Assembly (NCBI RefSeq): GCF_022570735.2
Contig: NZ_JANCNS010000002.1
Span: 992,001 to 1,056,000 of the forward strand
Source of the DNA: Christiangramia oceanisediminis
GTDB taxonomy: Bacteria; Bacteroidota; Bacteroidia; Flavobacteriales; Flavobacteriaceae
DNA length: 64,000 bases
Direction of reading: 5' to 3'
Shown piece by piece: positions 33,990 to 43,206 of this stretch. Numbering within the stretch: the first letter of the stretch is position 1; each line of letters opens with the position of its first letter. The notes beneath the pieces were generated by a model. It did not search any database. It had not been told where the DNA came from and saw only the letters and a list, made by a program, of their open reading frames with translations. Made by a program: the position numbers and the translations under genes.

Positions 33990-34919
33990 TTATTTTATCG
34001 TTTTAACAATTTCAGGCAGTTTTTTGATTGCTGCGTATTCCTTTAGTTTTGTTCGAACCTCCCCAAAAGGCGTTCCCCAATAGGTCGTATTTGGTTCAGT
34101 ATCTTTTGAAACTCCACACTGAGCCATCAAAACAGTTCCCCTGGCTATGGTCACATCGCTTCTAATACCAACCTGTCCCCAAATCGTAACTTCATCTTCA
34201 ACCCTCACACAGCCCGCGATCCCGACCTGGGAGGCAATAAGGCATTTTTTTCCTATTACGGTATCATGACCAATCTGAATTAAATTATCCAGTTTAGATC
34301 CTTCTCCAATAATGGTGTCTCCGGTTACTCCTCTATCTATTGTAGAATTCGCCCCGATCTCCACCTCATTTTCTACCACTACTCTCCCACCGGATAGCAG
34401 TTTATCGAAGCCGCTTTCTCGTTTCTTATAATAAAAGGCATCTCCTCCAAGAACTACTCCGCTATGAATGATCACATTATCACCAATCACGGTATCGTCA
34501 CCTATATGTGCTCCAGACTGGATCAAGCAATTCTTTCCTATCTGAACGCGATGACCAATATAAGCATTCGGCTGAATATGAGTTCCCTCTCCAATAGAAG
34601 CCGAATCGGCTATCAATTTGGTAGCTGGCTCAAATGTTTTAAAATGCCTGGTTAGCTTATTAAAATCCCTGAACGGATCATCTGAAATTAGCAGTGCCTT
34701 GCCTTCAGGACATTCTACCTTTTTATTGATGAGGACGATTGTCGCGGCCGAATTCAGGGCCTTATCGTAATATTTTGGATGATCCACAAAAACGATATCA
34801 CCCGGAGTTACCACGTGGATTTCGTTCATTCCCTGAACCGGGAAATCATCGGGTCCAACATACTCACAATCGATTAGCTGCGCAATCTCCTTTAAGGAAT
34901 ACCGTCTTGGGAATTTCAT
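33990..34919 (-). CDS. Second LpxD-like UDP-3-O-acyl-glucosamine N-acyltransferase
   Basis: A 309-residue left-handed beta-helix acyltransferase. It has an N-terminal LpxD-like domain (SLKEIAQLIDCEYVG...FVDHPKYYDKALNSAATIVLIN) and hexapeptide repeats, including IQIGHDTVIGKKCLIASQVGIAG with the LpxD-type catalytic His. It is shorter than the canonical LpxD at 37692-38717 and differs in the C-terminal part (TKLKEYAAIKKLPEIV), lacking the usual final helix. Both lie in one lipid A block with efp between. It could add a different N-linked acyl chain or act on another sugar. Assignment to the LpxD family is firm, exact reaction is not. Confidence 0.85.
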   Translation of the reverse strand: MKFPRRYSLKEIAQLIDCEYVGPDDFPVQGMNEIHVVTPGDIVFVDHPKYYDKALNSAATIVLINKKVECPEGKALLISDDPFRDFNKLTRHFKTFEPATKLIADSASIGEGTHIQPNAYIGHRVQIGKNCLIQSGAHIGDDTVIGDNVIIHSGVVLGGDAFYYKKRESGFDKLLSGGRVVVENEVEIGANSTIDRGVTGDTIIGEGSKLDNLIQIGHDTVIGKKCLIASQVGIAGCVRVEDEVTIWGQVGIRSDVTIARGTVLMAQCGVSKDTEPNTTYWGTPFGEVRTKLKEYAAIKKLPEIVKTIK

Positions 34920-34930
34920 CTAAAAGCTGA

Positions 34931-35497
34931 TTATTCTTTAATTCTTTCTTTGTAGGTACCTTTCTCGGTTTCGATCTTGATCTTGTCACCTTCGTTGATG
35001 AAAAGCGGAACGTTTACTTCAAAACCGGTTTCAACGGTAGCAGGCTTGGTTGCGTTCGTTGCTGTATTTCCTTTTACGCCTGGCTCGGTATGAGTAACTT
35101 CCAGAACGACACTTGCAGGCATCTCAACGGAAAGCGGCATATTATCTTCAGTATTGATCAGGATGGTTACCACTTCCCCTTCTTTCAGAAGCTTCGGCAT
35201 ATCCAGGGCATTTTCGGTAAGCCTGATCTGGGTATAATCTTCCACATTCATAAAATGCCAGAACTCTCCGTCTTCATATAGAAATTGGAATTTATGGGTT
35301 TCCACCCTGATGTCCTCGATTTTATGCCCTGCGGAAAACGTATTTTCCAGCACCTTCCCGGTAGTTACGCTCTTCAGTTTTGTTCTTACAAAGGCAGGAC
35401 CTTTTCCTGGTTTTACATGAAGAAATTCTACGATCTTATAAATGTCGTGATTATAGCGGATGCAAAGTCCGTTTCTAATATCGCTGGTTGTAGCCAT
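34931..35497 (-). CDS. efp: Elongation factor P
   Basis: A 188-residue EF-P with its three OB-like domains. Domain I has IRNGLCIRYNHDIYKIVEFLHVKPGKGPAFVRTKLKS, with the tip lysine in PGKGP that is modified in some lineages. Domain III ends in GFEVNVPLFINEGDKIKIETEKGTYKERIKE. It rescues ribosomes stalled at polyproline stretches. The M56 protein in this same window has proline runs that would need it. The gene is embedded in the lpx block, 10 bp from lpxA. Confidence 0.97.
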   Translation of the reverse strand: MATTSDIRNGLCIRYNHDIYKIVEFLHVKPGKGPAFVRTKLKSVTTGKVLENTFSAGHKIEDIRVETHKFQFLYEDGEFWHFMNVEDYTQIRLTENALDMPKLLKEGEVVTILINTEDNMPLSVEMPASVVLEVTHTEPGVKGNTATNATKPATVETGFEVNVPLFINEGDKIKIETEKGTYKERIKE

Positions 35498-35507
35498 TTT
35501 TATTGTA

Positions 35508-36293
35508 TTAATTTGAACTGAAGTATCCTTTCATGATACCTCGCTGTGAGTTTTTAATAAATTCTAATATTTCATCTCGTTCGGCAGTGGCCTGCATTTC
35601 TGCTTCGATAATAGCCACAGCCTGGGAGTTATTATAATTCTTTTGATATAGTATCCTGTAAATATCCTGTATTTCCCTGATCTTTTCGGTACTGAAGCCT
35701 CTTCGTCTTAGGCCGATGGAATTAATACCTACATAACTTAGCGGTTCCCTTCCAGCCTTTACAAATGGAGGAACATCCTTTCTTACTAAAGATCCACCGG
35801 TCACAAATGCATGCTTCCCAATGCTGCAGAACTGCTGGATGGCTGCCATACCGGCTAAAACAACATAGTCTCCCACATTGATATGCCCGGCAAGTGTACT
35901 ATTATTCGAAAAGATACAGTTATCGCCAACTATACAATCATGAGCTACGTGACAGTAAGCCATGATCCAGCAATTATTCCCGATAACCGTTTTCATTCTA
36001 TCGGTTGTACCTCTATTAATGGTCACACACTCTCTGATGGTGGTATTATCCCCGATCACCGTAAGCGTGTCCTCGTCATTGAACTTTTTGTCCTGAGGCA
36101 CCGCCGAAATAACCGCACCCGGAAAAATGCTGCAATTCTTACCTATGCGGGCACCTTCCATGATAGTAACATTTGAACCAATCCAGGTTCCTTCTCCAAT
36201 CACTACATTATTATGTATGGTCGCAAAAGGTTCGATTACCACGTTTTTGGCAATTTTGGCTCCTGGATGAACATATGCTAATGGTTGGTTCAT
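35508..36293 (-). CDS. lpxA: UDP-N-acetylglucosamine acyltransferase
   Basis: A 261-residue left-handed beta-helix enzyme catalysing the first step of lipid A synthesis: acylation of UDP-GlcNAc at the 3-OH. Hexapeptide repeats run from AYVHPGAKIAKNVVIEPFATIHN through NRGTTDRMKTVIGNNCWIMAYCHVAHDCIVGDN, where the catalytic His lies in VAHD. The C-terminal helical domain (GLRRRGFSTEKIREIQDIYRILY) is typical. It directly follows lpxC-fabZ with a 5-bp gap. Confidence 0.97.
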   Translation of the reverse strand: MNQPLAYVHPGAKIAKNVVIEPFATIHNNVVIGEGTWIGSNVTIMEGARIGKNCSIFPGAVISAVPQDKKFNDEDTLTVIGDNTTIRECVTINRGTTDRMKTVIGNNCWIMAYCHVAHDCIVGDNCIFSNNSTLAGHINVGDYVVLAGMAAIQQFCSIGKHAFVTGGSLVRKDVPPFVKAGREPLSYVGINSIGLRRRGFSTEKIREIQDIYRILYQKNYNNSQAVAIIEAEMQATAERDEILEFIKNSQRGIMKGYFSSN

Positions 36294-36298
36294 AATAT

Positions 36299-37699
36299 TT
36301 ATTTTGATTTAACGATTTGAGCCATTAAAAAGGCTTCTGTAGCTAATTTGCCATTGGCATATGCGTAGGCCTGCATCTGGCAGATCCCTCTTCTTATAGG
36401 AGCTAAAAGTTCAAGTTTAAAGATAAGCGTATCACCTGGTACAACCTGTTGCTTGAATCGAACATTATCGATCTTCATGAAATAGGTAAGGTAATTTTCA
36501 GGGTCTGGCACCGATTTCAACGCAAGAATCCCCCCAGTCTGCGCCATTGCTTCTACTTGAAGCACCCCTGGCATAACCGGTTTACCTGGAAAATGTCCTA
36601 CGAAAAATGGTTCGTTCATGGTCACATTCTTAACACCAATCACATGTGAATCGGTTAACTCGTAAATCTTGTCAACCAGCAAAAATGGAGACCGGTGAGG
36701 CAGGGTATCCATAATATCGTTCACATCCATCAGCGGTGGCTGATTGAGATCGATCTTTGGAACATTATTTCTTTTTTCGGCCTTAATTACCTTTGAAAGT
36801 TTTTTGGCGAACTCGGTATTGACGTGATGTCCGGGCTTATTAGCAATTATCTTCCCCTTGATACGGGTTCCTACCAATGCCAGGTCTCCAATCACATCCA
36901 GCAGTTTATGCCTTGCGGCTTCATTGGGATGATGCAGGGTTAGGTTGTCAAGTATCCCATTTGGTTTTACGGAGATATCTTCCCTGTTAAAGGCTACCCT
37001 GAGTTTTTTTAAGGTCTCTTCTCCTATTTCCTTATCTACATAAACGATCGCATTATTAAGGTCTCCACCTTTAATAAGCCCATGCTCCAGCAAGGTTTCT
37101 ATTTCGTGTAAAAAACTGAAAGTTCTGGAGTCGGCAATCTCGGTCTTGAATTCTGAAAGGTGCTCTATAGTTGCGTTCTGGGTGCCTAGAACCTTGGTTC
37201 CAAAATCAACCATTGTGGTAACCTGGTATTCTTCAGCAGGCATTGCAATGATCTCACTTCCGGTCTCCTCATCCCTGTAGCAAATGATCTCATTAACCAC
37301 GAATTCCTCGCGATTGGCTTCCTGTTCTACAGTTCCTGCCTTTTCAAGGGCCTCTACAAAAAACTTGGAGGAACCATCCATGATAGGCGGTTCAGATGCG
37401 TTCAATTCTATATAAAGATTATCGATCTCGAGTCCAACACAGGCTGCCAGGACATGTTCAGAAGTTTGAATGGTCACCCCGTTCTTATCCAGGTTAGTTC
37501 CCCTTCGGGTATTTACGACGTAGCTCACATCGGCTTCGATTTCTGGCATTCCTTCCAAATCGGTTCTCCTAAATACATAGCCGGTATTTTCCGGGGCAGG
37601 TTTAAAAGTAAGTTTAACCTCTTTTCCTGTATGGAGGCCAACACCTTCAAGAGAAACCTCCTGCTGGATGGTTCTCTGTTTCGCTATATTATCAGCCAT
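36299..37699 (-). CDS. lpxC-fabZ: Fused LpxC deacetylase / FabZ dehydratase
   Basis: A 466-residue bifunctional protein characteristic of Bacteroidetes. Residues ~1-300 are LpxC, the committed zinc deacetylase of lipid A synthesis: [28 protein letters not shown] (zinc His), [21 protein letters not shown] (zinc His/Asp), and [12 protein letters not shown]. Residues ~320-466 are FabZ, the 3-hydroxyacyl-ACP dehydratase: [13 protein letters not shown] and [23 protein letters not shown] with catalytic His and Glu. The fusion couples acyl-ACP use for phospholipid and lipid A. It overlaps lpxD by 8 bp. Confidence 0.97.
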   Translation of the reverse strand: MADNIAKQRTIQQEVSLEGVGLHTGKEVKLTFKPAPENTGYVFRRTDLEGMPEIEADVSYVVNTRRGTNLDKNGVTIQTSEHVLAACVGLEIDNLYIELNASEPPIMDGSSKFFVEALEKAGTVEQEANREEFVVNEIICYRDEETGSEIIAMPAEEYQVTTMVDFGTKVLGTQNATIEHLSEFKTEIADSRTFSFLHEIETLLEHGLIKGGDLNNAIVYVDKEIGEETLKKLRVAFNREDISVKPNGILDNLTLHHPNEAARHKLLDVIGDLALVGTRIKGKIIANKPGHHVNTEFAKKLSKVIKAEKRNNVPKIDLNQPPLMDVNDIMDTLPHRSPFLLVDKIYELTDSHVIGVKNVTMNEPFFVGHFPGKPVMPGVLQVEAMAQTGGILALKSVPDPENYLTYFMKIDNVRFKQQVVPGDTLIFKLELLAPIRRGICQMQAYAYANGKLATEAFLMAQIVKSK

Positions 37700-38717
37700 T
37701 TTTCATCTTTTTTTCCAGTTGGTGTAATATGTTCATACTCTTGGGTAGATTCTTAAAGTGTATATATGATTTATTATAATCACTATAGCCTATGGCCGGG
37801 GAGCCCTGCAACATTTCATCATCCTTGATATCCCTGCCAATTCCAGATTGGGCCTGGATCTTAACACGGTCACCAATATTCAAATGGCCAGCAATACCAA
37901 CCTGCCCGCCAATAAGACAATTCTTTCCTATTTTGGTAGACCCTGCAACTCCAGTTTGGGCAGCAATCGCGGTATTTTCGCCAATTTCTACATTATGTGC
38001 GATCTGGATGAGATTATCAAGCTTAACTCCCTTTCTAATTATCGTGGAACCAAGCGTCGCCCTGTCAATGGTGGTTCCGGCACCAATATCCACATTATCT
38101 TCAATGATGACATTCCCAATCTGGGGCACCTTGCTATATTCACCGGTTTCACCCGGACTAAAACCGAATCCATCCGCACCTATTATAGCACCGCTATGGA
38201 TGGTGCAATTATTTCCTATAAGACTTTCTGAATAGACCTTGACTCCTGGAAAAACGGTAACATTATCACCAATATTAACATTGTCACCAATATAGGAGTG
38301 TGGGTAGATCTTTACATTATCGCCCAGTTTCACATTTTCTCCTATATAAGAAAAAGCTCCCAGGTACAATCCTTCACCATAAGTGGCAGATTCTGAAATC
38401 ACACTTGGCTGTTCGATCCCAGATTTATTTAACTTGATCTGGTTATAATATTCCAGTAAGGTCGAAAATGCCTTATAGGCATCCTTAACTTTGATCAACG
38501 TGGTGTTTACAGGCTGTTCTACCTCAAACTCGTCATTCACAATCGTTATAGAAGCGTTGGTGGTATATAGAAAAGAGGTGTATTTTGGATTGCTCAAAAA
38601 AGTAAGAGAACCTTCTGAACCTTCTTCAATTTTGGCAAGTTCAGAAACTTCCACCTCAGGGTTACCTTCCACCCTTCCATTTAATATTTCGGCAATTTGC
38701 GCTGCTGTAAACTTCAT
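37692..38717 (-). CDS. lpxD: UDP-3-O-acylglucosamine N-acyltransferase
   Basis: A 341-residue canonical LpxD, third enzyme of lipid A synthesis. The N-terminal uridine-binding domain ([31 protein letters not shown]...[10 protein letters not shown]) precedes about ten hexapeptide turns. The catalytic His lies in [26 protein letters not shown]. The C-terminal helix [20 protein letters not shown] is complete, unlike in the second copy at 33990-34919. It overlaps the following lpxC-fabZ by 8 bp. Confidence 0.97.
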   Translation of the reverse strand: MKFTAAQIAEILNGRVEGNPEVEVSELAKIEEGSEGSLTFLSNPKYTSFLYTTNASITIVNDEFEVEQPVNTTLIKVKDAYKAFSTLLEYYNQIKLNKSGIEQPSVISESATYGEGLYLGAFSYIGENVKLGDNVKIYPHSYIGDNVNIGDNVTVFPGVKVYSESLIGNNCTIHSGAIIGADGFGFSPGETGEYSKVPQIGNVIIEDNVDIGAGTTIDRATLGSTIIRKGVKLDNLIQIAHNVEIGENTAIAAQTGVAGSTKIGKNCLIGGQVGIAGHLNIGDRVKIQAQSGIGRDIKDDEMLQGSPAIGYSDYNKSYIHFKNLPKSMNILHQLEKKMKNG

Positions 38718-38741
38718 TCTGGCAAAAGTAAAAAAAATGCT

Positions 38742-39971
38742 TTAATCTGTAACCTTAGGGTAACACATATAGTATTTAACCACGGTTCTAGTGAGAGCCT
38801 TCAGATTTAATTGGTCTGAAACTTTTACGACATCATTAATCCTTCCATTTTTATGAAGGATGTTTATATTATTCCTTTCCTTTTTATAGGCAAGGTTAGT
38901 GATCTCGCCGGCAAACACGAAATAGGAAGCCTCTTTTTCTGAAATTCCGTATTTCTTCTGAAGCGCCCTGGAACGTTTCTCCAGTTTCTCTGCAGAAGGC
39001 TTTTTCTTTTTGATCTTTACCTTTAGCAGGTTCCTGTTAATGATCATTTCACAAAGATTGCGAAGCACGAAATCTTCAGCATACATCCACTCTTTCATGG
39101 CCGAAATAACGTCATAATCATCCAGGCGGGAAAAGATCTGAAGCGTTTCAGTATCCAGGTCTTCCCTGGATATCCGGTTCTTGAGGAAATACATTAAAGG
39201 TTCACTTGCGCGCAGGTCCACACCCTGCCCTATGAGCTCCTTCGCTCTTTTCAGGACTCTTATTAGGAGCTGTTCGGCAACCAGACTGGTTTTATGAAGG
39301 TATACCTGCCAGTACATCAACCTGCGACCAATAAGGAATTTCTCTACAGAATAGATTCCTTTTTCCTCGATCACCAGCTCATCGTTCACCACGTTGAGCA
39401 TGGTGATCAATCGCTCGCTATTGATATTTCCTTCAACTGCACCGGTGTAAAAACTATCCCTTTTCAAATAGTCGAGCCTATCCATATCCATTTGACTGGA
39501 AATAAGCTGAATCATAAACTTACGTTCGTATTCCCCTTTGAAGATCTGGATGGCGAGCGTTAAACTTTGGTTAAATTCAGCATTCATTTCTTCCATGAAC
39601 AGAAGGGAAATGGTCTCGTGATCCAGTCCTTCTACCAGGCTATGTTCCATCGCGTGACTAAATGGCCCATGACCTATGTCGTGCATAAGAATAGCAATTA
39701 AAAGTGCCTCCTCTTCAATCTTTGAAATCTCAACCCCTTTGTACTGAAGAACTCGCACGGCTTTTTGCATGAGATGCACGCAGCCAAGAGCATGATGAAA
39801 ACGGGTGTGATGAGCGCCCGGATAGACCAGGTAAGACATTCCCATTTGGGAAATTCTGCGCAGTCTTTGAAAATAAGGATGCTCGATTATCTGGAAGATC
39901 CGCTCATTAGGAATGGTAATAAAACCGTAAATTGGATCGTTTAATATTTTGAGTTTAGTTTGCGAAGCCAA
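38742..39971 (-). CDS. HD-domain phosphohydrolase (dGTPase-like)
   Basis: A 409-residue HD-superfamily protein. The metal-binding motif is ILMHDIGHGPFSHAMEHS, and the substrate-side signature HTRFHHALGCVHLMQKAV precedes it, with SSQMDMDRLDYLKRDSFYTG downstream, as in SAMHD1-like and YdhJ-type dNTP/NTP hydrolases. It probably hydrolyses deoxynucleoside triphosphates or related nucleotides in the cytoplasm. It is the promoter-proximal gene of the lpx block, 24 bp before lpxD, and divergent from porX across a 114-bp gap. Confidence 0.9.
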   Translation of the reverse strand: MASQTKLKILNDPIYGFITIPNERIFQIIEHPYFQRLRRISQMGMSYLVYPGAHHTRFHHALGCVHLMQKAVRVLQYKGVEISKIEEEALLIAILMHDIGHGPFSHAMEHSLVEGLDHETISLLFMEEMNAEFNQSLTLAIQIFKGEYERKFMIQLISSQMDMDRLDYLKRDSFYTGAVEGNINSERLITMLNVVNDELVIEEKGIYSVEKFLIGRRLMYWQVYLHKTSLVAEQLLIRVLKRAKELIGQGVDLRASEPLMYFLKNRISREDLDTETLQIFSRLDDYDVISAMKEWMYAEDFVLRNLCEMIINRNLLKVKIKKKKPSAEKLEKRSRALQKKYGISEKEASYFVFAGEITNLAYKKERNNINILHKNGRINDVVKVSDQLNLKALTRTVVKYYMCYPKVTD

Positions 39972-40085
39972 GCTAATTTTTTCTGGATTTTAAAACAAAG
40001 ATACATATATGTAGGAAGCCACATGAAAAGCTGATGAAAATTAGCTATATAGGCTGCTTTTTCTACATTCAAAATAAGACCAAAG

Positions 40086-41636
40086 ATGAGTAAAATAAAA
40101 ATACTGTGGGTAGATGATGAAATAGACCTTTTAAAGCCACACATCATGTTTCTCGAGTCCCGTAATTATGAAGTGAACACCTGTAAAAGCGGAACGGAAG
40201 CCCTGGAACTGATAGAAACTGAAAATTTTGATATCGTTTTCCTGGACGAAAACATGCCCGGGCTTACCGGCCTGGAGACCCTGGCAGAAATAAAGGAAAA
40301 AAGGGAAACCCTGCCCATTGTGATGATCACGAAAAGCGAGGAAGAATATATTATGGAAGAAGCCATAGGTTCTAAAATCGCAGATTACCTCATAAAACCG
40401 GTTAATCCAAACCAGATACTTCTAAGCATTAAAAAAAACCTGGATCATTCCAGGCTGATTTCTGAAAAGACCACTTCTAATTATCAACAGGAATTCAGGA
40501 AAATTGCGATGGATATGTCCCAGGTTAATTCCTGGGAAGAATGGATAGAGCTTTATCAAAAACTGATCTACTGGGAAATTCAGCTTGAGGATATCGAGGA
40601 TTCTGGAATGTTCGAAATCCTGGAATCACAAAAACTTGAAGCCAACAATCAGTTTTTTAAATATATCTCAAAGAATTACCAGGGCTGGTTTGAGAAATCG
40701 GCAGATGCGCCGGTAATGTCCCACACCCTTTTCAAAAAAATGGTCATTCCGGAGCTTAAAAAAGATCAGCCTACTTTACTGGTTGTGGTAGACAATCTTA
40801 GGTACGACCAGTGGAAAACACTGGAACCTATAATCAACACCTATTATAAGAAGGAAAGGGAGTCGGCCTATTATAGTATACTTCCCACAGCCACGCAATA
40901 TGCCAGGAACGCTATTTTCTCAGGACTTATGCCCAGCGAAATGGAAAAATTATTCCCAGATTACTGGAAGAATGACACCGAGGAAGGCGGTAAGAACAAT
41001 TATGAATCTGAATTCCTGGCCGAACAATTAAAGCGACTTGGGAAGGATTTAAAATATGAATATCACAAAATCAGCAGCCTTAAGGCCGGGAAAAAACTGG
41101 TTGACAGTTTTAAAACACAAAAAGCGAACGACCTGACGGTAGTGGTTTACAATTTTGTAGATATGCTTTCCCACGCAAAAACCGAAATGGAAGTGATCAA
41201 GGAACTCGCTTCCAACGACAAATCTTACCGCAGCCTTACCCAAAGCTGGTTCAAAAACTCTCCTCTGCTTGAAATCATACAAAAGGCCCAGCAATCGGGC
41301 TTTAAATTGATCCTCACTACAGATCACGGGACGATTAATGTAAAGAATCCTTCTAAGGTAATTGGTGACAAGAATACCAGTTTGAATTTAAGATATAAGA
41401 CCGGTAGAAGTCTTACCTATGATAATAAAGATGTGCTGGCAATTGAAGATCCAAAATCGGTTCATTTACCTACCATTAATATGAGCAGTAGTTATATTTT
41501 CGCAAAAGAGGATCTTTTCTTTGCCTACCCCAATAACTACAATCATTATGTGAGTTATTACCGAAATACCTATCAGCACGGGGGAATTTCCCTGGAAGAG
41601 GTTGTAATACCTTTTGTAGTCCTAAATCCTAAATAA
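40086..41636 (+). CDS. porX: PorX-type response regulator with PglZ phosphatase-fold domain
   Basis: A 516-residue two-domain regulator. The receiver (1-~120) has the acidic pocket D10-D11, the phospho-acceptor D54 (DIVFLDENMPG) and conserved Lys in LIKPVNP. After a linker the C-terminal ~300 residues are an alkaline-phosphatase-superfamily PglZ domain: LLVVVDNLRYDQW, Thr in LPTATQYARNAIFSGLMP, and LTTDHGTINVKNPSK. PorX controls type IX secretion and gliding in Bacteroidetes, in Porphyromonas with the kinase PorY and the factor SigP, and has phosphodiesterase activity on oligoribonucleotides. No porY lies nearby. It is transcribed alone. Confidence 0.95.
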   Translation: MSKIKILWVDDEIDLLKPHIMFLESRNYEVNTCKSGTEALELIETENFDIVFLDENMPGLTGLETLAEIKEKRETLPIVMITKSEEEYIMEEAIGSKIADYLIKPVNPNQILLSIKKNLDHSRLISEKTTSNYQQEFRKIAMDMSQVNSWEEWIELYQKLIYWEIQLEDIEDSGMFEILESQKLEANNQFFKYISKNYQGWFEKSADAPVMSHTLFKKMVIPELKKDQPTLLVVVDNLRYDQWKTLEPIINTYYKKERESAYYSILPTATQYARNAIFSGLMPSEMEKLFPDYWKNDTEEGGKNNYESEFLAEQLKRLGKDLKYEYHKISSLKAGKKLVDSFKTQKANDLTVVVYNFVDMLSHAKTEMEVIKELASNDKSYRSLTQSWFKNSPLLEIIQKAQQSGFKLILTTDHGTINVKNPSKVIGDKNTSLNLRYKTGRSLTYDNKDVLAIEDPKSVHLPTINMSSSYIFAKEDLFFAYPNNYNHYVSYYRNTYQHGGISLEEVVIPFVVLNPK

Positions 41637-41765
41637 TCGATGAAATACCTGTTTTAATCGATAAAAAACATTTTTCATTAGCCTATCTATTTGATTACCA
41701 AAGTCATGTAGCATCTTATCTATTATTTACATATCTTTACAGACCCAATCTGACATTTTGAATTT

Positions 41766-42170
41766 ATGGAGTTAACCTACAAACTTCAAGAACTGGACTT
41801 AGCTGTAGATTACATTCTAAGTAATACCAAAAGCAAAACCCTGCTTTTCTACGGCGAAATGGGAGTTGGAAAAACCACTCTTATAAAGGAGCTTGTTAAA
41901 GCCCTGGGCGTACGCGATGTAGCCTCCAGTCCTACCTTTTCCTTGGTTAATCATTATGAATCAGATAACGGGCCGGTATTTCATTTCGACTTTTACAGGA
42001 TCGAGGATGAAACCGAAGCATTAGATATGGGAATTGAAGATTATTTAGCTTCAGAGTCCTGGAATTTGATAGAATGGCCAGAAAAAGTAGAAAATTTATT
42101 AGGGGAAAACACCCAAAAATTGCGATTAGAGCTTAATTCTGACCATAGCAGAACGTTAAAGTTTTGTTAA
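41766..42170 (+). CDS. tsaE: tRNA threonylcarbamoyladenosine synthesis ATPase
   Basis: A 134-residue P-loop ATPase needed, with TsaB and TsaD, for t6A37 on ANN-decoding tRNAs. Walker A is GEMGVGKTTLIKELVKALG. SSPTFSLVNHYES, FHFDFYRIEDETEALDMGIEDYL and LIEWPEK are diagnostic for YjeE/TsaE. Length is normal. A TATCTTTA -7-like box at 41732-41739 is a possible promoter. TsaB and TsaD are not in this window. Confidence 0.96.
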   Translation: MELTYKLQELDLAVDYILSNTKSKTLLFYGEMGVGKTTLIKELVKALGVRDVASSPTFSLVNHYESDNGPVFHFDFYRIEDETEALDMGIEDYLASESWNLIEWPEKVENLLGENTQKLRLELNSDHSRTLKFC

Positions 42171-42399
42171 TAAAATTTATTTTAGGAAAAAAAGAGGAAA
42201 AAATTAATTGTAAGAATTTTTTTACTTTAACCTGAATTTTTTAAACTCGAAATTTTGAATTTAATTCATTGAGCGATTTATATATAAATTTAACCTAACA
42301 TATCTAAAGATTTTTTTGCGATTTTTAGGCCCAATTTTGGCTCGAAAAAGGGTGCAAAAGTACGACTAATATTTTAACTGACAGGATTTTAAGTTGTTA

Positions 42400-42407
42400 T
42401 ATGTTTG
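42400..42407 (+). promoter_or_regulatory. Candidate -7 box for the exported-peptide gene
   Basis: TATGTTTG fits TAnnTTTG and lies 44 bp before the ATG at 42452. The 281-bp gap 42171-42451 is otherwise AT-rich, with no other feature recognised. Confidence 0.45.
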
Positions 42408-42451
42408 TCTCAGAAAACAAAACGAATTACCAACTTTAAAAACCTATCAAA

Positions 42452-42598
42452 ATGAAACTAAAAGCAGTACTTTTCGCAGCCGCAATATTTGGAGCTAGTA
42501 TTTTTGTAACTTCAACTACCGAAACCGATACTAATAATGATGAAATCAAGAAACAAGCTGTCGACAGAAGACTCATCAAAATTCCTGCTGCTGGGTAG
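42452..42598 (+). CDS. Small exported peptide precursor (48 residues), unknown function
   Basis: An ATG-initiated 48-codon frame. The N-terminus MKLKAVLFAAAIFGASIFV is a clear signal-sequence-like segment followed by TSTTET, then an Asp/Asn-rich linker and a basic C-terminus DRRLIKIPAAG. It has a long AT-rich leader and a -7-like box upstream. Its last 62 bp overlap, in another frame, the start of the membrane-protein gene at 42537, so the two are physically tied and perhaps translationally coupled. The layout resembles signalling-peptide precursors or small stress proteins. I recognise no named family. Confidence 0.6.
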   Translation: MKLKAVLFAAAIFGASIFVTSTTETDTNNDEIKKQAVDRRLIKIPAAG

Positions 42599-43151
42599 TA
42601 TAATTGCCCTTTTAATAGCATTTTCACCTTATTTATTTTATCTATATGAAATTTTCCCAAGCGCTCCAGTTTGGGAAAATTCTTTTTTTACATACGAAAG
42701 TAAATACTATGAGGATGTTATGACAGCTGCCTGGACTTATACAGGGAAAATAACACCTTTATTTCTTTTATTAATTTGGTTTTTTACCTGTAAGCATTGG
42801 TGGTACCATACCATCTTAATCCCTACTGGTATGTATGCTTTCCAATTAGTGGTCGCCTTTTACGAAGATGTTTATATGGACACCAGCGTTTTTATGGACA
42901 TCAACGGCTTAATTTACCTGGCTCCTTTCTTTATTATAATTCTTTCAATAGTATACCTAGTTCGAATACAAATTTTCGATCGCGTCTACGGTCTAGACCT
43001 TTCAGAACTGGATGAGACCGATGTATCTGTCTTCTCACCAGTTTCAGATAAAGATCTTAGGGAGATCAAAAGTTTCCAGGAAGATGAAGAGGACTTTGAA
43101 AGAGAGCACTCTTCCGAAGGAATTCTGGAAGACTACTACCGTAAACTATAA
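42537..43151 (+). CDS. Predicted four-helix membrane protein, unknown function
   Basis: A 204-residue integral membrane protein. Four hydrophobic helices: FLLLGSIIALLIAFSPYLFYLY, ITPLFLLLIWFFTC, ILIPTGMYAFQLVVAFY and GLIYLAPFFIIILSIVYLV. An acidic cytoplasmic tail follows (SELDETDVSVFSPVSDKDLREIKSFQEDEEDFERE). The first ATG pair is at 42537, within the 3' end of the exported-peptide frame. No later Met precedes helix 1, so the overlap is real if this gene is. A tyrosine- and tryptophan-rich external loop (WENSFFTYESKYYEDVMTAAW) might contact an extracellular ligand. Family not recognised. Confidence 0.8.
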   Translation: MMKSRNKLSTEDSSKFLLLGSIIALLIAFSPYLFYLYEIFPSAPVWENSFFTYESKYYEDVMTAAWTYTGKITPLFLLLIWFFTCKHWWYHTILIPTGMYAFQLVVAFYEDVYMDTSVFMDINGLIYLAPFFIIILSIVYLVRIQIFDRVYGLDLSELDETDVSVFSPVSDKDLREIKSFQEDEEDFEREHSSEGILEDYYRKL

Positions 43152-43206
43152 TGCTTTACCTACATTTTAGTATTTTAGTTATAATTAAATTGCTTAACTA
43201 AACTGA

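Noticed and set aside
37792-38235. 147-residue plus-strand frame antisense to lpxD
   Set aside because: Proline/isoleucine pattern is the mirror of hexapeptide-repeat codons, so it is a shadow of lpxD.
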